Below the pieces are notes generated by a model. That model was not told the DNA's origin. It ran no database searches and saw only the letters and a program-made list of their open reading frames with translations. Positions 30,557-39,431 of a stretch of DNA of 64,000 nucleotides are shown in pieces. Position 1 is the first letter of the stretch, and each line of letters starts with the position of its first letter. Source of the stretch: UBA1479 sp040221095 (GTDB taxonomy: Bacteria; Pseudomonadota; Alphaproteobacteria; Rhodospirillales; Casp-alpha2); contig JAVJVP010000017.1 of NCBI GenBank assembly GCA_040221095.1, forward strand, positions 1 to 64,000, given 5' to 3'. A program made the position numbers and the translations under genes.

Positions 30557-33424
30557 GTGGCGGACCGGCCGGAAACCATTTCCACTGACACGCCTGCACC
30601 GAAATGGCGGCGCCGGGCGCTGTGGGCCGCGGCCATCGCCGCGGTGCTGGCCGCCGGCATTGCCGTCGTCGCCGTCAACCGGGCACCCATCGCGGAAAAC
30701 CTGGTCCGTGACCGGCTGGCCGACATGGGGCTCGGCGGCAGCAACCTGGAAATCACCCGTCTGACCCCCTGGCGGGTCGAGGTGCGCAATCTGGCGACCG
30801 GCCCCGCCGGCACGGCGCGCATTCACCGCCTCGCCATGGATCTGAGCTGGCCCAGTTGGACCGCGCCGACGGTCAGGGTCCTCGACATCGAAGGGGTGCA
30901 GCTTGCCCTGACGGTCAAGGACGGTGCCCTCGGCTGGGGCGACCTGGCGCCCCTGGTGGCGGGCGGCGGCACGGGCGATGGTGCGCTGCTTCTGCCGGAG
31001 GTGATCCTGACCGACGCCCTCATCGACATTATCCATGAGGGCGGGCCGACGACCCTGTCCCTGTCGGACGTGACCGTGACGCCGAAGGCGGACGGCGGCC
31101 TTCTCGTGAAGCAGGCGTCCATCGATCTTGTTCACCACCTGGGCCAGGCCACGGTTCAGGCGGCGGGGCGGCGGGACGCGGCGGGCCGACTGGCCCTGGA
31201 TTTGATCATCGAGGATGCCTTGGGCGCCGTGGGGCCGGTGTCGCTTTCCGGGGCCAAGGGCAGCCTGCGCCTTGCCGGCGATCCCGCGCGGCCGGGCGAG
31301 ATGGCCGGGGAGGGGATATTGGAGGTCGCGGGTCTGGCCCTGCCCGGCGGGCTGCTGACCGAGGGGACCCTGTCGGTGCGGCTGGCCGAAGGGCGGGCGA
31401 TGCTGTCGGCGGAGTTGGCGGACGACGGCCTGGGTCTGACCCTATCCGGCACGGCGGAGGGGGCGCCTTTCGATCCGGCTGCCCCCGTCGCTCTGACCAC
31501 CCGGGCCGTGGCGTCTGACCTTGCCCGCCTGCCGGTGCCGGAGGGCGTGACGGGCAAGGGCACATTCGACCTGCAAACGGCGGGGCCGTTGGCCGACTTG
31601 TTGTCCGGCGACCTCGCGCGCCTGCCGCCTGTGGAGGCATCGCTGCTTCTTCCCGAAGTCGCCCACCCCGCCGCACCCGGTACCTGGTCCGTGCGGACCA
31701 GGGCCGCCCTTACGGTGGCGGCCGATGCCGCGACCCTGGCGTTCACGGAGCCGGTGGAGATTGCGGGCGGCCTCCTGGGCGGAGAGATGACCGCGACGGT
31801 ACCGGGGCGGGTGATCCTGGGCCTTGATCCGTTGAAACTCACCAAGGTCGATCTGGCGCCGCTTCGCGTCGCCATCAGCAAGGTCGATGTGGGCGGTGCG
31901 TCCGTTGCCGGCCCCTTGGCCGTGGTGTTGACCCCGCGCAAGGACGGCGTGACGTTTGCGCCGGACGGCAGTTTGCGCAAAGTGGATTTCGCGCTCAAGG
32001 CGGACAGCCCGTCCCTAAGTCTGCGCGCCGGCGACCGCACGGCGGTTCTGCGCACGGCGCGGGTCACGGGCGGGGTGACGGTCACGCTTTCGGCCGAAGG
32101 GCCGCCGGGGGTGCGCCTCGATCTTGCTGGACTGGACGCTCATCTGCCTGACCTGGATGTCGAGGCCCAGGGTATGAGTGTGACGGCCGCCAGCCGGGGC
32201 GGGGCGGATGCCGGTTGGAACATTCAGGCGGCGGCCAAGGCCCTGCGCCATACGGCGGCGGCGCCCTTCGCCGTCACCGCCAAGGGCCGCTGGCGCCCGC
32301 GCAAATGGGATGTCGAGGGCACGCTGCGTCAGGCCCGCTCGGGCCTGATCGCCAGCTTCGCCGCCAACGAAAGCAGCGGCAGGGGCGAAGGCCGCGCCCG
32401 CATTGACACGGTGCCGCTCAATCTGGCGGGGATCGATGGCGGGGTGCATGCGATCACGCCGCTGCTTACCCCCTTCGTCAAAAGCATTACCGGCACGGTC
32501 CAGGTTTCCGCCAAGACGGAATGGACCAAGGCCGGCGCGGCCCCCGTGCAGGTCACGGGCAGCCTGCGTGGCGCGGGAATCACGCCCGCCGCGGCGCTGC
32601 TGCCGCCGGCGGTCAAGGGCGCGGTTGCCGGGCTGTCCAGCCTGGCCGCCGAATTCTCCCTGCCGCCCGGCGACCCGGCGGCGGGTGTGGGGACCGTCGC
32701 CGTGATCGGCGGCAATCTGCAATTGGGCCCGGTCCAGGCGACGGGCATATCGGGGCGCGTCGTGCTGGACCGCCTGTGGCCGCCCCTGACCCCGCCGGGC
32801 CAGGAAATCCTGATCGAGCGGGTCGCGGCGGCGCTGCCCGCCGCCGACGGGCGCCTACGCTTCCAGGTCCTGGGGCCGTCATCGGTCAAGGTGGAGCGGG
32901 CGGAGCTGACCGGCATCGGCGGCCGCATCTGGGCCGAGGACGTGGCCATTCGGGACGGCGTCCCGCCCGCGCATGTGACCCTGCACGTGGACGGGCTGGG
33001 CCTCGGCGATCTGGCGGCGCAGATGAATATCCTGGGTCTCAAGGCCGAAGGAAAGCTGTCCGGCCGCATTCCCGTCGACCTGGGCAAGGACGGGGAGGTG
33101 GCGATCCGGGGCGGGCTTCTGACGGCCGACGGCAGGGGGCTGCTGGCCTTCGTGCCGCCGGCCCGGGCGCCGGCTGGCGAAGCCGGGCGCATGGACATGG
33201 TTCTCGACATCCTGGAGGACCTGCGGTTCGACGGCATGACCCTGACCCTGGACGGCGATGCGCAAAAAGACGTGCGCATGCAGGTCCATGTCCAGGGCCG
33301 CAATCCGAAGATTCAGCAGGGCCGCCCCGTGGACCTGACGATCAACCTGACGGGCAATATCGGCCATGCGATCCAGGCGGAGTTGCGGAATTTCGATATC
33401 AAGGGGTTGGCGGGAGCAAAGTAA
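30557..33424 (+). CDS. YdbH-type AsmA-like protein
   Basis: This large envelope protein of 955 residues starts with GTG at 30557. One N-terminal membrane anchor (RALWAAAIAAVLAAGIAVVA) is followed by a long beta-rich region of the repeating-groove type. The C-terminal domain has ELTGIGGRIWAEDVAIRDGV, GLKAEGKLSGRIPVDLGKDG and the end NIGHAIQAELRNFDIKGLAG. That arrangement fits the YdbH/DctA-like family related to AsmA, which in E. coli contributes to phospholipid transport between membranes. It follows pccB by 45 bases. It is the second AsmA-like protein in the window. Confidence 0.82.
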   Translation: MADRPETISTDTPAPKWRRRALWAAAIAAVLAAGIAVVAVNRAPIAENLVRDRLADMGLGGSNLEITRLTPWRVEVRNLATGPAGTARIHRLAMDLSWPSWTAPTVRVLDIEGVQLALTVKDGALGWGDLAPLVAGGGTGDGALLLPEVILTDALIDIIHEGGPTTLSLSDVTVTPKADGGLLVKQASIDLVHHLGQATVQAAGRRDAAGRLALDLIIEDALGAVGPVSLSGAKGSLRLAGDPARPGEMAGEGILEVAGLALPGGLLTEGTLSVRLAEGRAMLSAELADDGLGLTLSGTAEGAPFDPAAPVALTTRAVASDLARLPVPEGVTGKGTFDLQTAGPLADLLSGDLARLPPVEASLLLPEVAHPAAPGTWSVRTRAALTVAADAATLAFTEPVEIAGGLLGGEMTATVPGRVILGLDPLKLTKVDLAPLRVAISKVDVGGASVAGPLAVVLTPRKDGVTFAPDGSLRKVDFALKADSPSLSLRAGDRTAVLRTARVTGGVTVTLSAEGPPGVRLDLAGLDAHLPDLDVEAQGMSVTAASRGGADAGWNIQAAAKALRHTAAAPFAVTAKGRWRPRKWDVEGTLRQARSGLIASFAANESSGRGEGRARIDTVPLNLAGIDGGVHAITPLLTPFVKSITGTVQVSAKTEWTKAGAAPVQVTGSLRGAGITPAAALLPPAVKGAVAGLSSLAAEFSLPPGDPAAGVGTVAVIGGNLQLGPVQATGISGRVVLDRLWPPLTPPGQEILIERVAAALPAADGRLRFQVLGPSSVKVERAELTGIGGRIWAEDVAIRDGVPPAHVTLHVDGLGLGDLAAQMNILGLKAEGKLSGRIPVDLGKDGEVAIRGGLLTADGRGLLAFVPPARAPAGEAGRMDMVLDILEDLRFDGMTLTLDGDAQKDVRMQVHVQGRNPKIQQGRPVDLTINLTGNIGHAIQAELRNFDIKGLAGAK

Positions 33425-33482
33425 GGCAGGCAATATTTTCAGGTGGAAATTACAAAAATCGCGGAACACCGGGATTAATCGG

Positions 33483-33510
33483 TTGATGGATGTTTTGGAT
33501 TGTATACAAT
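33483..33510 (+). promoter_or_regulatory. Promoter with GntR-type palindrome for dioxygenase/CoA-transferase genes
   Basis: ATTGTATACAAT at 33499-33510 is a perfect 12-bp palindrome of the kind bound by many FCD-type GntR repressors. TTGATG (33483-33488) and TACAAT (33505-33510), with a 16-base spacer, make a fair sigma-70 promoter whose -10 lies inside the palindrome. The arrangement suggests repression. No gntR gene is visible nearby. Confidence 0.6.
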
Positions 33511-33543
33511 GTGCCCGTTCAAAAAACCCGAGGAACCCCCCAA

Positions 33544-34428
33544 ATGCAACTGCGCACCCGACCCCTGACGGACACGTTCGGCCTGGAAATCCTGGATGTC
33601 GACCTGTCCGAGCTGACCGACGAAACCTTCGATGCCATCTACAAGCTGTGGCAGCAGGAACCCCTGTTGCTGTTGCGCCGCCAAAGCCTGAGCGAAAAGC
33701 AGCAGGTCGAATACTCCCGGCGGTTCGGCGAAATGGACATCATCGTGCGCGACGACATGCTGTCGCCGGACAATCCGGAAATCATCTACATCACCAATCT
33801 GAAACGGCCCGACGGCACGTCGCTGGGCGGGCTTGGGAACTACGAGGTCTACTGGCATCACGATCAGATCTATCGCCTGCGCCCGGCCTCGGGCTCGATT
33901 TTCTATGCCGCTGAAATGCCGGAGAACGAGGGCCGCACGTCCTATTGCAACACCCGGCTCGGCTACGAGACATTACCGGACAATCTGCGCAAGGCGATCG
34001 AAGGCCGCCGCGCCACGGCCAAGTATGCCGACCGCAAGGATTCGACGACGGTCCTGGATCTCGGCAACAACGCCGAGGAGATGAAGAAAATCCACGACCG
34101 GACCCCGGCGGCGACCCATGACATCGTTCTGGAAAATCCGGCGACGGGTCAGAAGTCGGTGTACATCGATCCCAACAAGACCGTCGGCATCGACGGGCTG
34201 GAGGAAGCGGAAAGCAAGGAGCTGCTTGAGGCCCTGACCCAGCACATGCTGCAGGACAAGTTCGTCTACACCCATACCTGGCGCAACGGCGACGTGGTGA
34301 TGTGGGACAACGCCCGCCTGTGGCACCGCCGCGAGGCCTTCGATCTGACGAAGCCGCGGTTCGCCCGGCGCACGACCATCTTCCTGCGGCCCGAAGATTT
34401 CGCCGTTCCCGAACCGAACGCGGCCTGA
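33544..34428 (+). CDS. TauD/TfdA-family Fe(II)/2-oxoglutarate dioxygenase
   Basis: This non-haem iron enzyme couples 2-oxoglutarate decarboxylation to substrate oxidation. It has 294 residues. The iron ligands are the HxD in EVYWHHDQIYRLRP and the distal His in MWDNARLWHRREAF, followed by the 2-oxoglutarate-binding Arg in FARRTTIFL. The start ATG at 33544 (MQLRTRPLTDTFGLEILDVD) has GAGGA ahead. An earlier in-frame ATG at 33490 would lie inside the operator and is rejected. The substrate is unknown. The CoA-transferase gene follows after 11 bases, so both may act on one carboxylic acid. Confidence 0.9.
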   Translation: MQLRTRPLTDTFGLEILDVDLSELTDETFDAIYKLWQQEPLLLLRRQSLSEKQQVEYSRRFGEMDIIVRDDMLSPDNPEIIYITNLKRPDGTSLGGLGNYEVYWHHDQIYRLRPASGSIFYAAEMPENEGRTSYCNTRLGYETLPDNLRKAIEGRRATAKYADRKDSTTVLDLGNNAEEMKKIHDRTPAATHDIVLENPATGQKSVYIDPNKTVGIDGLEEAESKELLEALTQHMLQDKFVYTHTWRNGDVVMWDNARLWHRREAFDLTKPRFARRTTIFLRPEDFAVPEPNAA

Positions 34429-34439
34429 AGGATATCATC

Positions 34440-35645
34440 GTGACAGAACAGAAAGCGCCCCCGCTGAAGGGGCTGCGCGTGATCGATGCCGCCACGGTCA
34501 TCGCCGGGCCGACCATCGGCATGCTGATGGGTGATTTCGGCGCCGACGTCATCAAGGTCGAACATCCGCGCGGCGACGTGCTGCGGGAAACGGGCCAGAA
34601 AAAGGACGGCGTCGGCCTGTGGTTCAAGATGGCCAACCGCAACAAGCGCTGCGTCACCCTGAACTTCAGCCATGAAAAGGGCCAGGCCCTGTTCAAGGAA
34701 CTGGTCAAGACGGCGGACGTGCTGATCGAGAACTTCCGCACCGGCACCATGGAAAAATGGGGCCTGGGGTGGGAGGACCTGAAGAAGATCAACCCGCGTC
34801 TGGTCATGGTGCGGGTCACCGGCTTCGGCCAGACGGGGCCCTACAAGAACCGGCCCGGCTTCGGCACCATCGCTGAAGCGTTCTCCGGCTTCGCCAGCAT
34901 CACGGGCGTGCCCGAAGGTCCGCCGACCCTGCCCAACTTCGGCCTGGCCGACGGCGTGGCGGCGGCCTACGGCACCTTCGCCGCCATGTTCGCCCTTTAC
35001 CACCGCGACGCCCAGGGATCGGGCGAGGGGCAGTACATCGATCTGTCCATCTACGAACCCCTGTTCCAGGTCATGGGCCCGCAGCCCATGGAGTACGACC
35101 AACTGGGCGTGGTTCAGCAGCGCTGGGGCAACCGGTCGAAGAACAACGCGCCGCGCAACACCTATCAGTCCAAGGACGGGCATTGGGTCGCCATCTCGAC
35201 CAACTCGCCGGCCATCGTGACCCGGGTGCTGACGCTGTGCGGTGGGCCGGAGGTCGCGGCCGACCCGAGGTTCCAGACACCGCAGGACCGGGTCAAGCAT
35301 ATCGACGAGATCGACGGCATCGTCGCCGGGTGGATCAAGCAACACGACCTGAAGACGGTTCTCGACGAGTTCGAGAAGGCGGAAGCGGCCATCGGCCCGG
35401 CCTACACCATCGATCAGATCTACCAGGATCCGCAGTATCAGGCGAGGGACGACATCATCGAGATCGACGATGAAGATCTGGGCAAGCTGCGCATGACCAA
35501 TGCTTTCCCGTTCATGTCCGAAACCCCGGCGAAGGTGCGCCATCCCGGACAGCGCAAGGGCCAGAGCAACGAGGAAATCCTGTGCGGAGAGCTGGGCGTT
35601 TCCAAGGAGGAACTTGCCAGGCTGAAGGACGAGGGCGCGATCTGA
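34440..35645 (+). CDS. CaiB/BaiF-type (class III) CoA-transferase
   Basis: This class moves CoA between carboxylic acids through an aspartyl anhydride. It has 401 residues from GTG at 34440. Motifs are LKGLRVIDAATVIAGPTIG, GADVIKVEHPRGD, ADVLIENFRTGTMEKWGLGW and GFGQTGPY. The probable catalytic Asp171 lies in LPNFGLADGVAAAYG. It shares the operator region of the dioxygenase gene upstream. The natural substrate cannot be inferred; formyl-, carnitine- and itaconate-type transferases all belong here. Confidence 0.92.
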   Translation: MTEQKAPPLKGLRVIDAATVIAGPTIGMLMGDFGADVIKVEHPRGDVLRETGQKKDGVGLWFKMANRNKRCVTLNFSHEKGQALFKELVKTADVLIENFRTGTMEKWGLGWEDLKKINPRLVMVRVTGFGQTGPYKNRPGFGTIAEAFSGFASITGVPEGPPTLPNFGLADGVAAAYGTFAAMFALYHRDAQGSGEGQYIDLSIYEPLFQVMGPQPMEYDQLGVVQQRWGNRSKNNAPRNTYQSKDGHWVAISTNSPAIVTRVLTLCGGPEVAADPRFQTPQDRVKHIDEIDGIVAGWIKQHDLKTVLDEFEKAEAAIGPAYTIDQIYQDPQYQARDDIIEIDDEDLGKLRMTNAFPFMSETPAKVRHPGQRKGQSNEEILCGELGVSKEELARLKDEGAI

Positions 35646-35690
35646 CCGCGTGAATTTTGGCGGGCCGTTCGTTCGGCCGCCGTTCCAGTG

Positions 35691-35726
35691 ATCCCCCGCT
35701 TCGGCCCGGCCGGTGCGGGGGATTTT
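35691..35726 (+). terminator. Hairpin terminator between convergent genes
   Basis: ATCCCCCGC (35691-35699) pairs with GCGGGGGAT (35715-35723), with a 15-base loop and a short T run after it. It lies between the CoA-transferase and the convergent HxlR gene. The T tract is weak, so efficiency is uncertain. Confidence 0.6.
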
Positions 35727-35747
35727 GGTTTTCAGGCGGGGAGGGGC

Positions 35748-36173
35748 TCAGGGCGGGGTGAGTATCGGCGTGCCGGCGCGGATGTCCGCCAGCATGTTGT
35801 CGCGGTCTTTTTCGATGCGATTGATCAGCTTGCGGCGCCGGGCGTCGATGGCCATGTGGGTTGCGCTCCAGCGGATGATCTCCAGCAGCACGGGGGCCAG
35901 GTCCAGGCCTTTGTCCGTCAGGCTGTAGATGTAGCTGCGGCGGTTTTCCGGATCGCGTTCCTTCGTGATGATGCCCTCGCATTCCAGATGCTTCAGGCGC
36001 TGGGCCAGGATGTTGGTCGCGATCTGCTCCTCGCAGCAGAGAAACTCGCCGTAGCGGCGCCTGCCGTACAACATCATGTCGCGCAGCACCAGGAACGACC
36101 AGCGGTCGCCGAAGGTGTCGATGCCGTAGGCGACGAGGCAATCGCTGGCGTGTTTCTTGGATTCGCTCTTCAT
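35748..36173 (-). CDS. HxlR-family transcriptional regulator
   Basis: This winged-helix regulator of 141 residues belongs to the group that often responds to aldehydes, quinones or other electrophiles. The family core is VAYGIDTFGDRWSFLVLRDM, then RRRYGEFL and IATNILAQRLKHLECEGIIT, with the wing RRSYIYSLTDKGLDLAPVL. Cysteines occur in DCLVAYG, LCCEEQ and LECEG; the double Cys is notable for a possible redox sensor. Two operator-like dyads lie just upstream of its start, so it probably controls itself and the divergent small gene at 36281. Confidence 0.92.
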   Translation of the reverse strand: MKSESKKHASDCLVAYGIDTFGDRWSFLVLRDMMLYGRRRYGEFLCCEEQIATNILAQRLKHLECEGIITKERDPENRRSYIYSLTDKGLDLAPVLLEIIRWSATHMAIDARRRKLINRIEKDRDNMLADIRAGTPILTPP

Positions 36174-36192
36174 TCGTTCAGCATAAAAAATA

Positions 36193-36247
36193 ACTTGTAA
36201 AAAGCAAGTAATTTGCGTAAAGCAAGATAACTTGTTTTTTGCAAGTT
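36193..36247. promoter_or_regulatory. Two ACTTG-N7-CAAGT dyads (probable HxlR operators)
   Basis: ACTTG-TAAAAAG-CAAGT (36193-36209) and AACTTG-TTTTTTG-CAAGTT (36229-36247) have the same half-sites and the same 7-base spacing. They lie in an A/T-rich strip between the hxlR-type gene and the divergent small gene. Two similar dyads in such a place are good evidence for dimer binding and autoregulation. Confidence 0.75.
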
Positions 36248-36280
36248 AATCTGCGATGGCCTTGACCCGGAGTTTCCGCC

Positions 36281-36484
36281 ATGAACATGCTTTCGAACAA
36301 TGCCTTGCAGCAACTGGACGAAACCGGTCTGTACGCGCCGGTTGGTTGGGTGCGGCCCACGGTGACCCAGGATGCGATCGACGCAGGAATCAGGGAAGCC
36401 CGCTTGCTGCGCTCCCGTGCGTTTCATAGGGCCGTGTGGAAACTATTGGCGATGCTGAACGGAACGGACGACGCATCCCGTTAA
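36281..36484 (+). CDS. Small protein of unknown function (67 aa)
   Basis: I do not recognise this protein. It starts MNMLSNNALQQLDETGLYAP with CCGGAG as ribosome-binding site eight bases ahead. It has 67 residues and no membrane segment or signal. The second half is a basic helix, IREARLLRSRAFHRAVWKLL. Support for coding comes from the ribosome-binding site, its position directly behind a two-operator promoter region and convergence with the flavin oxidoreductase gene. It is probably the regulated target of the HxlR protein. Confidence 0.6.
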   Translation: MNMLSNNALQQLDETGLYAPVGWVRPTVTQDAIDAGIREARLLRSRAFHRAVWKLLAMLNGTDDASR

Positions 36485-36505
36485 CGGCTCCGGTGCGCCG
36501 GATAT

Positions 36506-37627
36506 CTATTTCTTCGGGGGCGGCGGATTGCCCGGTACCGGCTCGCCCATCAAGGTCGGATGGGCACGCTGATACTGGGGCGGGAAGGCGGCGTCGGCCC
36601 GCAGAACTTCCGCCGCATGCCACGGCCAGCGCGGGTCATAGAGCATGCCGCGTGCCAGGGCGACCATGTCCGCCTGACCCGAGGCGATGATGGTTTCCGC
36701 CTGCACCGGGTCTGTGATCTTGCCGACGGCGATGGTGGTCAGGCCCGCCGCGCGGCGGATGTCGGCGGCGAACGCGGTCTGATAGCCGGGGCCCACGGCG
36801 ATTTTCTGTGCGGGCGAATTGCCGCCCGAAGACACATCGACGAAGTCGCCGCCGCGTGCCTTGAGTTCCTTGACGAAGGCGATGGTGCCGGCGACGTCCC
36901 AGCCGCCGTCGACCCAATCCGTCGCCGAGACGCGCACGCCGAGCGGGAAATCCTTCGGACAGACTTCCTTGACGGCCTCGAACACCTCCAACGGAAAGCG
37001 CATGCGCCCGGCCAGGTCGCCGCCGTAGGCGTCGCTGCGCTGGTTGCTCAGGGGCGACAGGAACTGATGAAACAGATAGCCGTGGGCGGCGTGCAGTTCG
37101 ATGGCGTCGAAGCCCAGGCGGAGTGCGCGGCGGGTGGCCTGAACGAAGGTGTCCTTGATGCGCGTCAGGCCCGCGTCGTCCAAGGCCGCCGGCGTCGGCC
37201 AGGGTCCGGCGAAGGGCAGGGCCGAGGCGCTTTCCGTCGCCCAGGCGCGGGGGTCGTCCTTGGGCAGGGGCGCGCCGCCCTTCCACGGCACCTCGACCGA
37301 CCCCTTGCGTCCGGCATGGGCCAGTTGAATGCCGATCTTGGCGCTGCCGAACCCGCGGAAGAACTCGATCACCCGGCGCATGGCCGCTTCGTTGTCGTCG
37401 GAATACAGGCCGACGCAGCCGGGGGTGATGCGCCCGGCGGGCTCGACCCCGGCGGCTTCGACGAACACCAGACCGGCGCCGCCCAGAGCGAACTGGCCCA
37501 GGTGAACCAGATGCCAGTCGGTCATGGTGCCGTCATGGGCCGAATACTGGCACATGGGGGCGACGACGATGCGGTTGGGCAGATCCAGGTTGCCGAGACG
37601 GATGGGCGTGAAAAGCTGGCTGGGCAT
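36506..37627 (-). CDS. Old Yellow Enzyme family NADH:flavin oxidoreductase (YqjM/NamA type)
   Basis: This FMN-dependent ene-reductase of 373 residues acts on alpha,beta-unsaturated carbonyl compounds in the class of YqjM. MPSQLFTPIRLGNLDLPNRI opens the barrel. The redox-tuning Cys lies in VAPMCQYSAHDG, and the substrate-binding pair is seen in ELHAAHGYLFHQFLSPLSNQ. The RSDAYGGDLAGRMRF and DFVDVSSGGNSP motifs are also typical. Its closeness to an HxlR regulator fits electrophile detoxification, though it is transcribed away from the operator region. Confidence 0.94.
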   Translation of the reverse strand: MPSQLFTPIRLGNLDLPNRIVVAPMCQYSAHDGTMTDWHLVHLGQFALGGAGLVFVEAAGVEPAGRITPGCVGLYSDDNEAAMRRVIEFFRGFGSAKIGIQLAHAGRKGSVEVPWKGGAPLPKDDPRAWATESASALPFAGPWPTPAALDDAGLTRIKDTFVQATRRALRLGFDAIELHAAHGYLFHQFLSPLSNQRSDAYGGDLAGRMRFPLEVFEAVKEVCPKDFPLGVRVSATDWVDGGWDVAGTIAFVKELKARGGDFVDVSSGGNSPAQKIAVGPGYQTAFAADIRRAAGLTTIAVGKITDPVQAETIIASGQADMVALARGMLYDPRWPWHAAEVLRADAAFPPQYQRAHPTLMGEPVPGNPPPPKK

Positions 37628-37883
37628 GGTGGTCCCTAGGTGGTTGGGCGGATGGGCGATGTCGATGAGATGCCGAAGGTGTTCCGGCGGGGAGGCGGGG
37701 GAAGCCTAGTGGAATTATTCGCTCACGACAAATGGGGTGCCTGCCGCCCGTCTGGGCGATCTACGCTGGTTGAATCATCCCGTGCGGGCCGACGTGGTTG
37801 GCGCGCGCGATCAGCGGCGCGGCAATCGCCATGGCGGCTTTAAAATTCGGGCGGTAAAGCGCTGACGCGCCCCGGCGTCTCAA

Positions 37884-38108
37884 TCACGGCACAAGGCTGT
37901 AGATGGCGATCGCGAACGCAAGGAACGCGCAGCCGATGATGCCGCCGATGACATAACGGGATCGTTTGGTTTTCAGCAATATCTCGCCTTGGCGCATGTC
38001 CTCGGCGGTGTAGTCTTCGGGGATGTTCTGGCGTCCTTTGTCGGAATAGGCCCGTTCGACCGGCGTATCGCTGTCGTTCACGGGTTGGTCGCCGTTGTTG
38101 CGTTTCAT
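37884..38108 (-). CDS. Small single-pass membrane protein (74 aa)
   Basis: This short gene reads leftward and ends with SRYVIGGIIGCAFLAFAIAI as one C-terminal membrane helix. The first 50 residues are polar and acidic (NIPEDYTAEDMRQGEILLKT). AGGAG lies ten bases before the ATG at 38108. I do not recognise the family. It is divergent from the flavoprotein gene at 38259. It is probably a tail-anchored inner-membrane protein with the N-terminus in the cytoplasm. Confidence 0.6.
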   Translation of the reverse strand: MKRNNGDQPVNDSDTPVERAYSDKGRQNIPEDYTAEDMRQGEILLKTKRSRYVIGGIIGCAFLAFAIAIYSLVP

Positions 38109-38258
38109 GGCATGACTGCTCCTGCGACCGCCCGGGATAGATCCGGCGGGTCCGGGAGGAGGCCCCGTAGCGGCCGCTTCCAATAGATAAATGGGTCGCA
38201 TGACAGCCGATGACAACCGGTGCTTGGGAATGGGTTGGGCATCCGCTATAGGACGCGA

Positions 38259-39431
38259 ATGGAAGATGTTGACGTCATCATCATCGGTGCCGGGGCGGCC
38301 GGGCTGATGTGCGCCGCCGGGGCGGTTCGCCGTGGGCGCCGCGTTCTGGTGCTGGAACGCAACGCCAAGGTCGCCCAGAAGGTGCGCATTTCCGGCGGCG
38401 GGCGGGCCAACTTCACCAACCTGCACGCGGCCCCCGCCAACTTCCTGTCGGACAACCCGCATTTCTGCGTCTCGGCGCTCAAACGCTATACCCAGCGGGA
38501 TTTCATCGCCCTGGTGGAAAAGCACGGCATCGCCTATCACGAAAAGACCCTGGGCCAGCTGTTCTGCGACGACAGCGCGCAGCAGATCATCGACATGCTG
38601 CTGGCCGAGGCCAGGGGCGCTGACATCCGCACGGCAGTCGACGTGACCGCCGTCGCCAGGGACGGCGACCGTTTCCGCGTGGCCACGGACAAGGGGATGT
38701 TTTCGGGGGCCGCCCTGGTCATCGCCACGGGCGGACCGTCGATCCCCAAGATGGGCGCCAGCCGCTTCGCCTATGACATAGCCAAACAGTTCGGGCTGCG
38801 CGTCGTCACGCCACGCCCGGGCCTGGTGCCGCTGACCTTCGACCGTGACATGCTGGCGCGGCTCGACGGGCTTTCGGGGGTTTCCGTCGCGGCCACGGCG
38901 ACCCTGGGCAAGGTGCGCTTCGCCGAGGCGCTGCTGTTCACCCACCGCGGGCTCAGCGGCCCGGTGGTGCTGCAGATCTCATCCTACTGGCAGCCCGGCG
39001 ACACGATCCTGTTCGACCTGCTGCCGGGCACGGACCTGTTCCGGATGCTGAAGGAACTGAAACACAGTCAGCCGAAGAAGGAAGCGCCGACGGCGCTGGC
39101 CCAGGTCCTGCCGAAAAGCCTGGCGCAGCGGCTGTGTGAATGGACCGGCTGCCTGGGCCGTCTGGCCGATCAGCCGGACAAGCGATTACGGGTGCTCGCC
39201 ACGCAGGTCAACGCCTGGGCCGTCACGCCGGCCGGCAGCGAGGGCGAACGCACGGCGGAGGTCACCGTCGGCGGGGTCGATACGCGGGATCTGTCGTCAA
39301 AGACCATGGCGGCGCGGGATGTGCCGGGCCTCTACTTCATCGGCGAGGGCGTGGACGTGACCGGCCACCTCGGCGGTTTCAACTTCCAATGGGCCTGGGC
39401 CTCGGGCCATGCCTGCGGCGAGGTGGTCTAG
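38259..39431 (+). CDS. HI0933/YhiN-family flavoprotein
   Basis: This FAD-binding oxidoreductase-like protein of 390 residues belongs to a family with unclear function. The dinucleotide fold motif is VIIIGAGAAGLMCAAGAVRR, followed by KVRISGGGRANFTNLHAAP, the family signature. VIATGGPSIPKMGASRFAYD and the C-terminal DVTGHLGGFNFQWAWASGHA complete FAD binding. The start at 38259 follows AGGACGCGA. Its stop shares a CTAG tetranucleotide with the stop of the convergent gene. Confidence 0.93.
   Translation: MEDVDVIIIGAGAAGLMCAAGAVRRGRRVLVLERNAKVAQKVRISGGGRANFTNLHAAPANFLSDNPHFCVSALKRYTQRDFIALVEKHGIAYHEKTLGQLFCDDSAQQIIDMLLAEARGADIRTAVDVTAVARDGDRFRVATDKGMFSGAALVIATGGPSIPKMGASRFAYDIAKQFGLRVVTPRPGLVPLTFDRDMLARLDGLSGVSVAATATLGKVRFAEALLFTHRGLSGPVVLQISSYWQPGDTILFDLLPGTDLFRMLKELKHSQPKKEAPTALAQVLPKSLAQRLCEWTGCLGRLADQPDKRLRVLATQVNAWAVTPAGSEGERTAEVTVGGVDTRDLSSKTMAARDVPGLYFIGEGVDVTGHLGGFNFQWAWASGHACGEVV

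Noticed and set aside
33490..33543. N-terminal extension of the dioxygenase starting at ATG 33490
   Set aside because: The extra residues lie across the palindrome and promoter and do not resemble the family; the ATG at 33544 has a GAGGA site.
39428..39431. Shared CTAG stop codons of convergent genes (also at 43915-43918)
   Set aside because: TAG is read on both strands from CTAG, so tightly packed convergent genes can share it by chance. It is curious but no functional signal.
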